Source: Rhabditoides inermis
Lineage: Eukaryota; Nematoda; Chromadorea; Rhabditida; Rhabditidae
Assembly: GCA_963966185.1 (NCBI GenBank)
Contig: CAWZYM010000003.1
Span: 1-64,000 of the forward strand
Direction of reading: 5' to 3'
Length of the DNA: 64,000 nucleotides
The position numbers and the translations under genes are program-made. The notes beneath the pieces were generated by a model that was not told the DNA's origin, did no database searches, and saw only the letters and a list, made by a program, of their open reading frames with translations. Positions 23,602-34,570 of the stretch are shown piece by piece (positions within the stretch are counted from its first letter, which is position 1; each line of letters opens with the position of its first letter).

Positions 23602-25799
23602 TACTCACCCGACCAGCTGGGGCGCCTCCCTACGGAGCGTCTCCATCGCCTGCGACATCTGCTGCAGCGCCTCCACCACCCGCGGATTGCGCATCGCCGC
23701 CAGGTTGTCCGGGTTCGACAGCTGAACGGGGATCTCTCTCTCTCTCTCCCCTCTCTCTCTCTCCTTCCTCCCTCTTCTCTCCCCTCTCTCTCTCCTTCCT
23801 CCCTCCTCTTTCTTTCTGTTTCTCCCTCTTCCTCTCCTCCACCTCTCTCCTTCCCCTCCCCCCCCTAACCGTCTGCATCATGTTGGGCATCTGCGACCTG
23901 AGCTGCTCGGCCAGCTGCGGATTCGACGCCAACACCGGGTTAGAGTCGATCATCTGCAAAACACACATAATAAATGACATGACAAGTTTTTGACAAGTTT
24001 TTTGACAAGTTTTTGACAATGACTGAAGTATTTCCACATTCCACTTCATGCATCCACTTGTATCATTATTCTATAAAAGTCTCGTCGTCGTCGTCGCCAT
24101 GAAAACTACATATCCGAGTTTTTTTCTCTCTGCCTACTGTCTCTGCATCAATCTCCGAAGCTAACCATAGCTTCTTCGCGTGTTTCCGCACTTGCACTAG
24201 ATCCACAGCACAGCTTAGCACACCGTGCGTTCCCCCACCTGCTCGAGTAGCTGCGGGTTGAGCTGCGTGGCTTCAATCCACCCTACCACCCTATTATATA
24301 CCCGCACCAACTATACAATGATTCTTACGCTTCCTCGATCTCTCTCCCTCCCCGGGGTATGTTTTATGATTACATCGGATTTACAAAACGTTCAGATCAA
24401 CAACGCAGATACAGTGATTCTATACAGTGAGTCTTGATTCCTCTCCCTCTCCCTCCCTCTCTCCTCTCTCTCCCTCCCCCCCCCCTACCTGCTGTAGCAG
24501 CTGCGGGTTGGCCTGCATCGCCTGTCCGGCCGCCGCCATCATCTCCGGCGACATCATCTGCTGCATCACGGCGGGGTTCTGCAGGTATTAGAAATACAAT
24601 CACTCGACAGTTCCATAGTTCCCAAATTGTATACTACATTGCATCACGGCGGAATTCCGCAGAAAGGGGCAATGAAAAAATCAGACAAAGGCTGCATACG
24701 TATGCAAATGCAAAAATACAAAATACTCATAACAGAATAGGTAAAGTTGATGATTTGAATTAAAAAAAAACTATCCCCACCTGCATCATCTGCTGCATCA
24801 GCGAGTCCATGCCGCGCGAGCCGGCCATGTCTGCAAAAAATCGATAAATGTATGGTCAACACATCAATCAACTCGGAAACCTATAAACACCCTTTCCACA
24901 AAACACAGAAAACAAAACATGTAAATGGCAAGTTGGAAAGCGTGCTAAACAGAAAACTCACTGGCAAAGGGACTCGCTCCTCCTGCTCCTGCTCCCACTC
25001 CTCCGGCCGCAGCCCTGTCGGCCGCCGGCGCGCCCCACGGGTTCGGCAGCGCCTCCGCATTCTCCACGCCTGCGCGCTGCGAGCGGGACGCTAGAACTTA
25101 GAACATGAGGGTTATGCGACACACAGGAATATTCAGAAAGAGTAAGTGGATAAACAAAACAAGCGCGTTATCAGAAAGGTACTGGGTACTGTATAGATGC
25201 TGCAAACCAGAGCGATAAGCAACACACAGACATTAGGTTATGAGGGTACTGATGCTAAAAACCATTGTGATCATCGACAGACAATCAGAGAGTCAGTCAT
25301 ATTCGACATCATAATCAACACAGAGTCATTTTCGGGAGGGTAACCGTGTAATCACATATCATTCACCCTGATCAACCCACCCTGATCACCGCCCGTCTGT
25401 TCACCACTCACCAGCCTACAGGCCGGACTATAGCTCTCCAGCTTACCTCCCTCCTCCCTCCTCCCAACCTCTCATCCCCATCCCCACTAGGAGCCAAGAG
25501 CTTCTTCCCCCCTCACCCACCCTGATCTCCCCCAGTCTGCTGTCCCCCTGCTGGAGGCTGGCAAACGGGTTGCCTCCCAGCCTCCCAACCTCTCATCCCC
25601 ATCCCCTCTCCAGGAGCTTCTCCCCCCTCACCCACCCTGATCCCCTCCCGTCTGCTGTCCCCCTCCTGCCCCCTGCTGGAGACTGGCGAAAGGATTCCCT
25701 CCCAGCGACGAGGTGGTCGAGTTGAGCAGCGGCTCCTGCACGTCCTCGTACATGCGCTGAAGGGCCGCCTCGCCACCCGGGATGCCCTGTCAACATGAC

Positions 25800-25844
<45 letters not shown>

Positions 25845-28420
25845 TCATTTCTTTCGTGTGCGTGGCTGTCTGTCTATCTCTCTCTCCTCTCTCTCTACCT
25901 GCAGGTTCCTCATCGCCAAGTCGTGGTTGCGCATCATCTCGTTGAACATGTTCGGATTGCGCATCATCTCCATCGTCTGTCGCATCATCTCCGGGTCGTT
26001 GAGCACGTGACCGAGCTCCGGGTTGCGCTGAAAGGCAGTCTTTTAAGAAAGTTTTAAGAGAAACATAACGTATGTTCAAAGCTAGCGATCAGTACCAGTA
26101 CGTTTCATGATCATATTAGCGATACGGAATACACCTATCCGCTACAGCAACAATCTAATATAACACGCTAATCAGTCAGATATCATCTGGAATATAAATA
26201 AAAAATTGTTTGCTAACCTCCATGAGCTGGCGAATCTGCGGATTCTCGGACAGCATCGAGCGGATGATCTGAATGGCAACAGGTAAACAAGTAAACACAC
26301 GTGTCAACAAGTAAACAAATAAGCAAACGTGTAAACAAGTAAACAAGTAAACAAACATGTAAACAAGGAAACAAGCATGTAAACAAAATAAACAAACTAC
26401 AAACATGTAAATAAGTAAACACACATGTAAACAAGTAAACAACCTCTCACTCACGTTGGGATCGCTCATGAGGCTCTGCATGATGGGCGAGTCCATCATC
26501 TGGCGCATTGCGTCCGGGTTGTTCATCAGATTGCCTGCAATCAATAAATCGATAATCATCTGAGTAGTTCTCAGTACTCAGACTTCAGATTCCTTGTTTA
26601 CATCATGTTTGCAATTCCGAATAAACATTTGATTGATTGAATAATGAAATGCATTAGAGGAAAAACTTTTTTATTTAAAAAGAGTACACAATCACACGTT
26701 CACATTAGAAACATGGTGATCAAAGATTCGTCCCGCATACCAATCGCCAATACAACAAACGGACAAACCGTTGTGCAACATTGCCAAGTCTTTCCACATC
26801 TTGACCCCTTACCTTCAAAAGGACGGTTTCGTATACACTTCTGACATTGTGATTGTCTGATTATCTGATAACCTGATAACAGAACAGATGACTCACCCAT
26901 GCCGCCCATGCCCGGCATACCGCCCAGACCACCTCCGCCGGGGGTAGCGCCGCCAGGTGCCGACGACTGAAACACGGACAATATGTGTTTCATATTCGAT
27001 ATTTTACTCACGCACATCGAAATTTGTGTGCAATGTGAGCGCCTCTTGTCTGACGTCGTGAAAGTCAGCTAACAATCACAAACGTCTATGATACGAGTTC
27101 CGTTAACTCAATTAACGACAACACACGTCTACAAAACACAAAACACAACTTTTACATTCTCCCCTCCTCCACTCACCGGCGTGCTTCCAGCGGTAGCGGT
27201 GGTGGAAGCAGAGCCGCCGCTCGCAGCCGAATCGGCCGGCTGAAAGGCGCGGTGCAACCCTGACTCTACTGGCCTCCCCGAATTATATAAGATTCCCGCG
27301 GATCCTTCTTCCACTCGAATCAAAAGATGGCGCATAAAGCACACCACTAGATCACTAGACTAGTGCTTGCTGATATCCCCACATCCTCAAATCCACACCC
27401 ACCTTCGGCTGGCGCACCACCATGTGAACCGCCATGCCGTCGCCGATAGCTGAAAGGAGACGATCAATCAATAAATCAATATCCAGTTAGAGTTATTGTC
27501 TATGTGGATAGTGGATGCGAGATGATGAAATTATTTGAAACGGGTTTTCTGTGCTCGAACCACAACCAAACGAAATTATTCAATCAACACACTGTTTGCT
27601 TCTCAAGCACGTCTAATACCATGCCGCGTGAATCAATCGATTTTCATCAATGACTACACTACAGTGCTTGTCGAGTAGACGTCAATCCCAACACCATCCA
27701 TGAACAAATCAATATTATTCAATCAAACAGCCCCATACCCATGCAACTTCTCGAGTAGACGCCAATCGAAAATAATCAATCGATACACTCACAGTGTTTG
27801 TCGAGCAGCTCGGCGTCCTTGAGGATCTTTCCGGAGAAGATGAGCGTGATGCGGTCGGCGCCCGCGCCCACCTTCTCGCCCATCACGCGCTTCACCTAAA
27901 GGCAGAGACGCTTGCAACATGATCAGGAAAAATCCGAAATTTTTCCGGTCTACCGCACCATCTTGCTGTAGAAAACCTTCAACATGATCAAAAAAGAAGA
28001 AGCAAGGATACAGATACTTGTGGCGAGGGACAAAAATGCATGAACACATACACTAGTTGCAGTTGCGCGGCAGTTTTTGATGTTTCGAAGACACTGGACC
28101 ACTATTTCACAAAATTATATCTAGGAATTGCTAGTGTTAGGAACGACAAACCCTCATCTCATGTAACAGCTGTGTGAGTAGCAGTTCCTTCCATGTACAC
28201 TTTCTATCTACTAACATAACTGATGTGATCACAGTCGTACGAGGGCAAAACATTGCGCCGCAACGGGGATCGAACTCGGGTCGTCAACTTGGTAATCTAG
28301 GCCACTAGGCTATCGTACCTCTCCGACGGTGGCGTTCTGGGCGACCGTGATCTGGTGGTGGTCCGTCGTGGTCTTGACCGTCAGACTGATCTGCGCCACC
28401 TCGTCTTCGCAATCGCTCAT
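20961..28420 (-). CDS. ubql-1: Ubiquilin (UBL-STI1-UBA proteasome shuttle)
   Basis: Cytosolic adaptor that carries ubiquitinated or membrane-protein clients to the proteasome. Exons in coding order: 28420-28319, 27895-27793, 27449-27403, 27239-27177, 26966-26897, 26534-26455, 26268-26218, 26027-25899, 25786-25636, 25090-24962, 24830-24781, 24578-24489, 24262-24239, 23953-23870, 23721-23609, 23408-23337, 23123-23045, 21166-21082, 21022-20961. Phases agree; about 527 aa. The UBL domain is at about 11-84 ([17 protein letters not shown] at its end). STI1-type Met/Asn/Pro-rich repeats follow ([25 protein letters not shown]-like), then GGNPFASLQ (about 244), PNPWGAP (about 281), a second STI1 block ([17 protein letters not shown]) and a UBA domain ([20 protein letters not shown]) to the end. 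The 24-nt exon 24262-24239 (LNPQLLEQ) is uncertain. The start ATG precedes a typical UBL. Confidence 0.9.
23124..23336 (-). other. Ubiquilin intron without features
   Basis: Ordinary AT-richer intron. Listed with the long intron 21167-23044, which holds CT tracts (21426-21492), GGGACCATG repeats (22418-22500) and no recognisable exon. Confidence 0.4.
25438..25640. repeat. Tandem duplication of the ubiquilin exon 9 end plus donor
   Basis: Segment 25495-25600 repeats 25612-25712: 'CCCTCACCCACCCTGATC...CTGCTGG AG-CTGGC' is shared. A third partial copy lies at 25445-25495. The repeated part encodes [11 protein letters not shown] and its donor. Confidence 0.8.
26280..26445. repeat. GTAAACAA repeat array in ubiquilin intron
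   Basis: More than ten imperfect GTAAACAA units with ATGT/ACGT spacers. GTAAACA is also the forkhead/FOXO core site. Confidence 0.8.
28236..28319 (-). repeat. tRNA-derived SINE-like sequence at ubiquilin donor
   Basis: The minus strand carries an A-box-like TAGCCTAGTGG and a B-box-like GAGTTCGATCC about 34 bp apart, flanked by GTACGA...TCGTAC that can pair. Stem pairing is too poor for a functional tRNA. Its first bases double as the donor of ubiquilin exon 1. Confidence 0.45.
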
Positions 28421-29234
28421 CTCCTGTGAGTGATAGAAACTTATCTCATAGCGAAATATTGTGAGCGAATGTAAACAAAAGAAAAAGCGAAAAATGAAGA
28501 AGTAAAGCGAATCAACAGAACCACTGAGGAAATGCGAATCACACCGGAAAATATAGGAACAAGAGTGAAAGACCGTGATAGAAAGTATGGACAACCACCA
28601 CAATATCAACACGTACGTCACGTGGCCACGGACAATTCAATTTAACCGAGAAATCGATCACGCAATCAAGACGATTCGGACAAACAAGAGCGTCTCCGAC
28701 ACTTGTCGAGAATCCTTGTCGCTTCGAGTGAGTACAAAAACGACGCATTGCTAACAACTCTCGTTCTCTCTAGCCGAGCTGAACAACGAGATAGAGTTGT
28801 TTGTTTGTTCAATCACGCAAGGTAAGGCGAGCATGTGCGCAAGAGCATAGGTACACGCACAGAAAAAAACACAGCTTTAATACTATTCCACCAATGATGA
28901 CGACACATTCTAGAAGAGCGGTATTTCATAACAACTACGCTATCTTCGCCAAGAGAATCGTAAGGTCACATGCGTTCGCGAAACAAATGGAGAGTGAGCT
29001 ATATACGAACGAACTTGAAACTAGTACAGTCTATACCGGTACAGGTGGCGTACTAGTCATATACGGACAGAACAATCCAGGCGCATGATGAGTGCAGGTG
29101 GTGGGGGCTCGTCGCTCGTCATCCTAGAGTCCGGTCGCGAAGGGCGAGAGCGCAGACGGATCGATGCGGCGCGGCCGGACACGCGACGCGTCTGCGATGG
29201 AGCACCCTTTCATAGAAGATAAAGAACTCGTGCA

Positions 29235-29370
29235 CGTCAAAGTACTGCCATAGTAGCTATTTCAGTACTACCATAGTACCGCCTATGGCAGTCCTAAAAT
29301 TTGGTCATTAGTACTGCCATAGTACCTTACTAGTAGTTCTATAGTACAACGGTAGCACTGCCATAGTATT
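29235..29370. repeat. TACTGCCATAGTAC palindromic repeat cluster
   Basis: About six variants of ACTGCCATAGTAC/GTACTA in both orientations within 135 bp. Confidence 0.7.
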
Positions 29371-30048
29371 CATGTTCCACGGCGATTCACAACTCAAGAA
29401 AATCGCTAGCTCAAATCAGCCGCGACGGGCGTAGCCCCGCCCATTCGGTCTCGACAAGCAGTGGGCGGAGCCTCGCTTGTAGCTACTGGTCCTGCCACGA
29501 TCCCAGCAGAATCTGATGTGCTTTGTGTTTTGGTAACACGCTCCGCGCGAGTCGCGCGTTTTTGTAGCGCAGCTCCGCCCACCCACAAATTATTAACTGT
29601 GAATCGCCGTGTGTTCGTTTATTGGTTTGAGCTCGTTCTCTTATTCTGATAACCGTTTTCTACGTACATTCATTTCATGTTTCATAACTTCACAAAACAA
29701 CAGAACGCATATCAATTTACACATTTATTGTGGAATGAGGCAATAGGATGGGTGGGATGGGACCATTGTAGATGTAGTTGCAATTCTTGTATCTTCTTTC
29801 TTCTGTCGGGAGCACGGTTCGGATAGTTGCACAGTGAACAGTGGCGCTCGCACTGACCGCTCCGCAAGCACGCGACGCGCCAGCTCCACTGCGAATTACC
29901 AGCAAGCGCTAGAGCACGATAATTTTTTCACTGAAATCGCTATGCGCCCATTCACTCGCAAAGCGGCCTGTGCGCGCGCCGCTCTCTCCGTGGGGCGCGC
30001 TGTGCAACTATCCGGGCCGTGGGGCGCCCGCGTTGCGGTGTACTATTC

Positions 30049-30209
30049 TATGCTCGCAGTAAGTTGCGCGCGATGGGGTAGATCAGAGAAAGATGGAGAG
30101 TCAGCTCTCGGCAATAGCGCGCAAAACAAGAGAGGCAGACGGTTATGACACCGTAATTCGAACTGCAAGCGAGGTAGATCGAAAACTATCGCTCTGGCGC
30201 AGGCTATAG
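30049..30209 (+). repeat. Dispersed repeat, copy inverted at 62042-62219
   Basis: Sequence around GGGGTAGATCAG, GAGAGTCAG, TCTCGGCAATAGCGCGCAAA and GATCGAAAACTATCGCTCTG is found in reverse complement at 62042-62219 with high identity over about 160 bp. Confidence 0.85.
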
Positions 30210-30295
30210 CTCCGAGTCGCCTGCTTTTCCAGATGAACCGTAGATGCGTACCCTAAACGAAACAACATGTATTTAGAGTAAGAAAATACGATTCA

Positions 30296-30766
30296 CAATG
30301 TCGTATAAATGTTCATTCGTATACGTGTTCACGAAGTGCTTCCCGCTGGCCACTCTGACGGCGTGTCTGGAAGAAGGGGAGGAGGAGGAGGGAGGGGTTG
30401 AGAGCATGGATAGTCGGGGAGAGGTGGACGAGCAGGAGCAGCCGACGTGCAAGATAATAGTCATTGCACAACTCTCCACTCATTCTCCTACCAAGTGAAG
30501 ACCAAACTCGATTACAAACAAGCCTATTTCGGTCGTTCTGAGTGAGATCTTTCTGAAGAACTTTTGTCTTTTGCTATCAGTTGGACTCTATTTTAATAGA
30601 AACGTGACTAAAATGAAGTAAACATTCCACATTTCAGAAGTGTGGTTTCTGCTCGACCTCCCTGCAGCCGCGCGGTCTGCAGCAGCACTCTGTCGGCCAT
30701 CTATCCGAAGACTTCAAGAAGCCGTTCAGCTGCGACCGATACAGACCCCCGAGACGATCGATTTAT
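30296..30766 (+). pseudogene. Possible C2H2 zinc-finger gene fragment
   Basis: After an acceptor TTTCAG (30638) the plus strand reads KCGFCSTSLQPRGLQQHSVG, a C-x2-C...H-x3-H pattern one residue shorter than usual, then stops near 30766. Upstream, 30336-30460 reads an acidic stretch (EEGEEEEGG). No donor joins the two pieces in frame, so this may be decayed or mis-read. It runs convergent to the small gene at 30887. Confidence 0.3.
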
Positions 30767-30796
30767 TGAATTATCGATTTTTTTTTATCAAAACTA

Positions 30797-30802
30797 GTTT
30801 AT
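30797..30802 (-). terminator. Polyadenylation signal for the small minus gene
   Basis: AATAAA on the minus strand, 85-90 bp past the stop at 30887. Confidence 0.55.
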
Positions 30803-30886
30803 TGAAATTGAATAATAGGAATATGAATAATAACAACTATGTACACGCGAAATGAATGATGATACACAGCCAGTCGAAATAAAAGT

Positions 30887-31585
30887 CTAATACTGCCCAA
30901 AGCGGCGGGGGCGGATAGATTGGAGAGTGAGCGGGCGACCGGGGAACGGATGGGCAGTTGCGGAAGGGAGTGGGGAGGGAGAGAGAGAAGGGACAGGGGC
31001 GGGGACGAGAGGCGCCGCGACGGGGAGAGCCGAGGGATAGGCGGAAACACGAATACGCGACAGGTAACTGATAGCAGGCGGGCGTGGGGCGGGAGAGGTG
31101 GTGCGAGAGGGTGGGGTGGAGGCGCCGATGGCTGCAGCCGGCATCGGCACCACATCCGGAAGAGGCGGTGCGGCGCGCGCCTTCTTGAAGCAGTGGAAGG
31201 AGGTGGTGCCGCGCACGACTAGAGGGGTGACGGCGGCAGGGTGGGGCTGCGCAGTGTTGGTTGGAGCGGCGAACGACGAGGGGAGTGACGGGAGGGAGGG
31301 CGGGGCGGGTGCGACGGGAGCAGTTGAACTGGTCCGTGCGACGGACGACCAGAGGGGTGACGGACTGAACGGAGGGGGTTAGGGAGGGAGAGAGAAGAGG
31401 CTCACCTTGACTGCATCGGCGCTCTCGTTGAGTTTCAGGTTGGACAGACCGAGCGACGAGTTGAGGGAGGTGTTCTGAAAGAGTGGGTGGGTGGTAAAAG
31501 AGGGGGTACGAGTAGCGGCAGAGAAGAGACATGGATAGTAGAGCAGAGACGAACTGACCTGGTCGCAAGCGATGGTGTGGTTCAT
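30887..31585 (-). CDS. Small proline/serine-rich protein, unrecognised
   Basis: Three exons in phase: 31585-31559, 31474-31406, 31246-30887, giving about 151 aa. The N-terminus is polar (NTSLNSSLGLSNLKLNESAD), followed by VTPLVVRGTTSFHCFKKA, then a long Pro/Ala/Ser-rich tail ending RRFGQY. No signal peptide or known domain was seen. A TATA box lies about 47 bp before the ATG, which fits a compact, strongly or tissue-specifically expressed gene. Other frames across 30837-31628 are also open because the region is C-rich; this frame was chosen because the acceptor GCGCAG (31247-31248) joins it in phase and it ends cleanly. Two extra copies of the VTPLVVR segment lie in the intron. Confidence 0.5.
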
Positions 31586-31631
31586 CTTGGAAGATGGATG
31601 GAGTGGATCGCTGGACCTTTCCGAGCAAAGT

Positions 31632-31639
31632 CTTTTATA
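31632..31639 (-). promoter_or_regulatory. TATA box of the small minus gene
   Basis: TATAAAAG on the minus strand, 47 bp upstream of the ATG at 31585. It is the clearest TATA box in the window. Confidence 0.6.
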
Positions 31640-31759
31640 CGGGTGGAGGGTTGGGGGCTGGATGACCTTTCGCGTACATGCGGTGGCGGCTTGTGGTTTG
31701 TTAATGCAAGTTTGGAAGAGGGTGCATTGGCGGCGGTGGCGCGGAGTTTATTGGAGTAC

Positions 31760-31861
31760 CGGTCAGTCTCTTCGAAACACTCCCGAATGCCCCCAAAACA
31801 CTTCGGAATGCCTTGCTATGCCTTCGAAACACTCCCGAACGGCTTTCGAAGAGACTGACCG
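31760..31861. mobile_element. MITE-like element, GGTCAGTCTC terminal inverted repeats (copy 2)
   Basis: Near-perfect inverted ends CGGTCAGTCTCTTCGAAA / TTTCGAAGAGACTGACCG around a 65-bp centre with three TTCGAAACACTCCCGAA-type repeats. Confidence 0.75.
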
Positions 31862-32239
31862 CACCTTCAAGGGCGCGGGTCTGGGGGTAGGAGAGTGATG
31901 AGTGATAGCGATGAGTACAGTTGCCTCGGGGTATGAGCGTGTCTTGTCTTGTCCCGTGTGTCGGTGCGATGATGTTGTAAACTCGTATTGTCTGACAGTA
32001 CATTGTTTCAACACATTTTCCCTCATGTTCTTCTCAAAACAAGCTTTCCGTCATCGGTGGATGAATATTACGATGATTCATCGTAAAAATTATATCAATA
32101 AGACGATTAGATCTCGTTCAAAAAAGACGATAAGATCTCGAGTTCAAAGCATTTCCTCTTTATCTGTGAAAATGTCAATGAATCACAGTACAACACTAAC
32201 AACTAACAAACATCACCACTCATACCCTCCTCCTCCTCC

Positions 32240-32437
32240 CCCTAGTGGCACGTGAATTTCGCCCTATTTTCTGTGACCTGGCTGGCCGGCCGACCGAGGA
32301 AAATCACGCTGCGACCGCGGTGGCACGGTCGAAAATCTTTTCCCATCTTGCCACCAGGAGCCGGTACGTCTGGTAGTATAGCCTGGACGGAGGTCTAGAG
32401 TTAGGGGGGACTCAGTTATCATCAAAACCCCCTGAGA
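32240..32437 (+). promoter_or_regulatory. Putative 5' UTR of the non-LTR element
   Basis: GC-rich leader continuous in composition with ORF1 and without ORFs of its own. The 5' boundary is approximate. Confidence 0.4.
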
Positions 32438-33323
32438 ATGGGGCATAACCGCCCTAAGAGGACTCTGTCTGCCGGAAATCTTCCAGAGTCGCCCTCGTTC
32501 GTGCCTCCGGAGAACAAGCGCGACAGGATGGAATCGACCGCCAGCGAGTACGAGGAGTGCGAGGACATCGAGTTGGTCGAGGAGATCCCCACTCCCGCCG
32601 CCTCCCCCACTTCCCCTACGTGCCAGATGGGTTCCTCTCTCTCCCCCAGTGTCATTGTCCCCTCGCATGGTATTGATCTCTCCTCTTTGTCTGCCCAGGT
32701 CAGTGCTGACAGAGCGCAGATAGATGATCTCTCTCGCATGTTCTCTGATCTGTCTTGCCGCCTCGCTGCTGTCTCCAAGCAGCTGACAGCCGACCCGACC
32801 GCCCACATCAAGGAGCTGATTGAGGAGAAGGAGCGTCGCCGTTCGATCGTCGTGGCCGGCATCCCCGAGCAGTACAACATGTCCGCCATGCACAGAGCCC
32901 ACGCCCTCCGCGACCAGGTGTACACTCTGCTCGACTTCCTGGACATCGAGTCAATCCCCGTCGCCATCTACCGTCTCGGAGAGCTGCGCGACCGCACCCG
33001 CCTTGTCAAGGTGGTGTTTGCCGACAGCCACTCTGCCCAGCTGGCCAGTCAGGCGCTCCACCTGGCTGCGCAACTTCGACGAGCCCGTCTTCATCCGGCC
33101 GTCGCAGACCCGCGAGGAACGCACCGCCGCCTACAACCTCCGCCGAGAGCGCGACGAGCGCCGTCGAAAGGGAGAGAGGGTGACGATCAAGGACGGCAAG
33201 ATCGTCCCCTCCGTCACGCAAGGACCTTCCCACCAGAGGGAGAAGCAGCATGGAAACCGTCACAACCACGCCCCTGTCTGGAGCGACGACAGCTGGCACC
33301 CTACCGGCCAGTCGTCAAACTAG
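32438..33323 (+). pseudogene. Non-LTR retrotransposon ORF1 (frameshifted)
   Basis: Encodes a nucleic-acid-binding ORF1-type protein: acidic/Ser-Pro N-terminus, a coiled-coil-like region (about 80-135, AQIDDLSRMFSDLSCRLA) and an RRM-like part (RRSIVVAGIPEQ ... DRTRLVKVVFADS). Near 33060 the reading frame must change: the expected continuation, LRNFDEPVFIRPSQTREERT ... KDGKIVPS, lies in the third frame and ends at TAG 33321-33323. The single long ORF through this region therefore translates the wrong frame between about 33065 and 33345. Such frames are typical of CR1-like ORF1. The frameshift indicates an inactive copy. Confidence 0.75.
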
Positions 33324-33352
33324 ACGACTCGCCTACAGAAGCACGGTCCACT

Positions 33353-34570
33353 ATGCCTATCTCAGTTCTATACTTTAACTGTTTCTCCCTGGTAAACAAG
33401 ATTGACCACCTCACTAACACGCTCCGCGCCGCCTCTCCCGACATAGCTGTCCTCTCAGAAACCTGGCTGAAGACGAAGCACGAAGACTCTGCCATCACCG
33501 CCGACCTGCCACACTACGCGATAACCCGCTGCGACCGCCCTCGAAGGAAAGGAGGAGGGGTCGCCATCCTCACCAAGGCCCCCCTCATCTCCTCTGTCAT
33601 CATCTCCCACTCGGAGCCCACTGCGTTCGAGCTGCTCATAGTTGACACCAGCTTCTGTGGCTCCTCTATCCGACTCTGTGCGATCTACCGTGCACCCAAC
33701 TGCAGCGCCGCCCACACTGCCGACCTCGTTTCCATCATTGGAGATCACCTTGACACAGACGCGCACATCATTGTTGTTGGAGACGTGAACCTGCCCGACC
33801 TCACCTGGCCGCATCCCATATCCACCACACCGACGAGCCAACCGTTCGTCGACATTCTCACACAGTTCGACCTCGTGCAGCACATCGACCAGCCGACCCA
33901 CCGACACGGCAACACGCTCGATCTGGTGTACAGCAGTGGCTGCGTCACATCCTGGTCCATCACTGCCCCTCGCGGCACTTCGGACCACTTTGGAATATCC
34001 ATCGTCACTGCCATTCCACGCGTCGCCCTCCCTGTCACCTGGAGGAGAGACTACGAGTCTGCCGACTACGACCGCATCATCTCTGCTCTAGTGGACGTGC
34101 CATGGACGAACCTTTTTCGCGCCTCGTCGTCAGCCGACGAGATGTACGTCACCTTCACCGACATCATCCACCAAGCCATCGATCGGTTCGTTCCCATGAA
34201 GAGATCTTCTCCAAATGGGATACGAGTACCGGAATACCTGGCTAGTATCACCGCTCACCGGGAGCAGCTCTTCCAGGAATGGCTGTCGTTCCCTTCCGAC
34301 ACCCGCAAGCAGAAGTTCAACGATTGCGACGTCAAGTGCAAGCGCCTCATTGCCAAGTACACTCGTTCTGTTGAGCGCGCTATCGCTCGAAGCAATGACA
34401 AAAATCGCTTCTACAGATACGTCAACAGTCGCCTATCCACTCGCTCGTCCAACTTCATACTACGCGACAGTGCTGGTCATTCTGTCGTCAAGGATGATGC
34501 CAAGGCCGCTCTCCTCTCGGCGGCCTTCTCTTCTGTGTTCACGAAAAATCTGCGTCATACAAATCACAAT
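33353..34570 (+). pseudogene. Non-LTR retrotransposon ORF2, endonuclease part, truncated
   Basis: Apurinic-type endonuclease: ISVLYFNCFSLVNKIDHL, then AVLSETWL (catalytic Glu), RRKGGGVAIL, GDVNLPDLTW (Asp/Asn active-site motif) and TSDHFGIS (Ser-Asp-His motif). A linker follows up to about 34540 (DDAKAALLSAAFSSVFTKNL), where the reverse transcriptase should begin. The sequence then becomes A/T-rich and the RT is absent, so the element is 3'-truncated or interrupted. This is an unusual form, because most dead LINE copies are 5'-truncated. CR1/L2-like clade by layout; exact clade not determined. Confidence 0.8.

Larger units (their letters stand above)
28421..30290. other. Intergenic region between ubiquilin and the 30-31 kb genes
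   Basis: No recognisable exon. Contains TACTGCCATAGTAC repeats (29235-29370), GGGCGGAGC/CTCCGCCC inverted motifs (29425-29585) and one half of an inverted dispersed repeat (30049-30209). Confidence 0.5.

Noticed and set aside
24640..24665. Extra ubiquilin exon with ATCACGGCGG
   Set aside because: A short imperfect copy of the real exon 12 start without a usable donor. Recorded as an echo instead.
28236..28319. Functional tRNA gene
   Set aside because: A and B boxes are present, but the T and acceptor stems mispair. Treated as SINE-like. The same holds for 38425, 43205 and 46998.
30837..31628. 263-residue open frame overlapping the small TATA gene
   Set aside because: It runs through both predicted introns and a C-rich region where all frames are open. 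The spliced model has matching phases, a TATA box and a polyA signal.
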